Shown: positions 29,939 to 29,963 of the stretch, one piece after another
How the letters are laid out: every line of letters starts with the position of its first letter
How positions within the stretch are numbered: the first letter of the stretch is position 1
Translations under genes and position numbers: made by a program
From: a virus
Length of the DNA: 29,963 nucleotides
Direction: 5' to 3' (one strand)
IMG/VR virus record: IMGVR_UViG_3300027759_000033
Coordinates: 1-29,963 of that record
Notes under the pieces: model-generated
The model's database searches: none
What the model was told of the DNA's origin: nothing
The model's input: only the letters and a program-made list of their open reading frames with translations

Positions 29939-29963
29939 GGCAGCGCCTGTATAAGCGTTTTGA
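29837..29963. repeat. Right copy of 127-bp terminal overlap
   Basis: Identical to bases 1-127. It includes the start of the multi-HTH gene (29938) and the last codons of the zinc-finger gene (copy of 99-127). It should be counted once. Confidence 0.9.

Noticed and set aside
1-29963. Alternative genetic code or stop recoding across the genome
   Set aside because: Terminase, portal, primase and tail genes read through cleanly with all three stops used at gene ends, so the standard code fits.
1-29963. tRNA genes
   Set aside because: I saw no cloverleaf-like sequence with a TTCNANN arm in the gene-free parts. A tRNA scan would be the decisive test.

Overview
The window is a complete, circularly assembled genome of a tailed phage with a siphovirus-type gene set. 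Bases 1-127 are repeated exactly at 29837-29963, so the unique sequence is about 29,836 bp. An exact 127-bp overlap equals the largest default k-mer of a common metagenome assembler, so it most likely marks an assembly circle and not a real terminal repeat. Every gene I can support is on the minus strand. There is no integrase, no recognisable repressor, no tRNA, no rRNA, no CRISPR array and no insertion sequence. An amidase, a lysozyme-like protein and purine-rich ribosome-binding sites (AAGGGG, AGAAAGG) show a bacterial host with peptidoglycan. The host itself cannot be named from the sequence. GATC does not occur anywhere in the genome.

Reading in the direction of transcription (descending coordinates), the early operon starts at a strong sigma70-type promoter (5844-5815). 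It runs through small proteins (5764 to 3364), an SSB-like protein (3359-2565), a TOPRIM primase/RecA-type helicase (2506-494) and a zinc-finger protein (497-99). It then crosses the assembly junction into a multi-HTH DNA-binding protein (29938-28898) and a VRR-NUC nuclease (28908-28612), and ends at a hairpin terminator (28578-28547). Around and beyond this terminator lies a gene-free region of about 1.1 kb. It holds 13 GTGTAC[T/C] sites plus one variant, six of them about one helical turn apart, an 11-bp inverted repeat and an AT-rich inverted repeat. This is the best candidate for the replication origin. Next comes a DNA methyltransferase (27513-26311).

The late operon starts at a second promoter of the same type (26293-26266). 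Its first genes are small unknowns and a 405-aa protein made of six tandem repeats of about 51 residues, each HTH-like. Lysis genes follow (lysozyme-like protein, amidase, XhlA-like protein, holin), then TerS, TerL and a 1003-aa portal-MuF-metallopeptidase fusion. The head genes include a Dps-like ferritin and a protease-capsid fusion with an internal start. The tail genes are connectors, tail tube, a frameshifted chaperone pair, tape measure, Dit, hub, two fibre-like proteins and a fibre chaperone. A 15-bp-stem terminator (5903-5867) closes the operon just before the early promoter.

Most gene junctions are ATGA, TAATG or TAGTG overlaps (21 by my count), so translation is tightly coupled. The most unusual elements are the six-repeat HTH protein, the phased GTGTAC array, the portal-MuF-zincin fusion with an A10 tract between its modules, the Dps protein inside the head module, and the complete absence of GATC.
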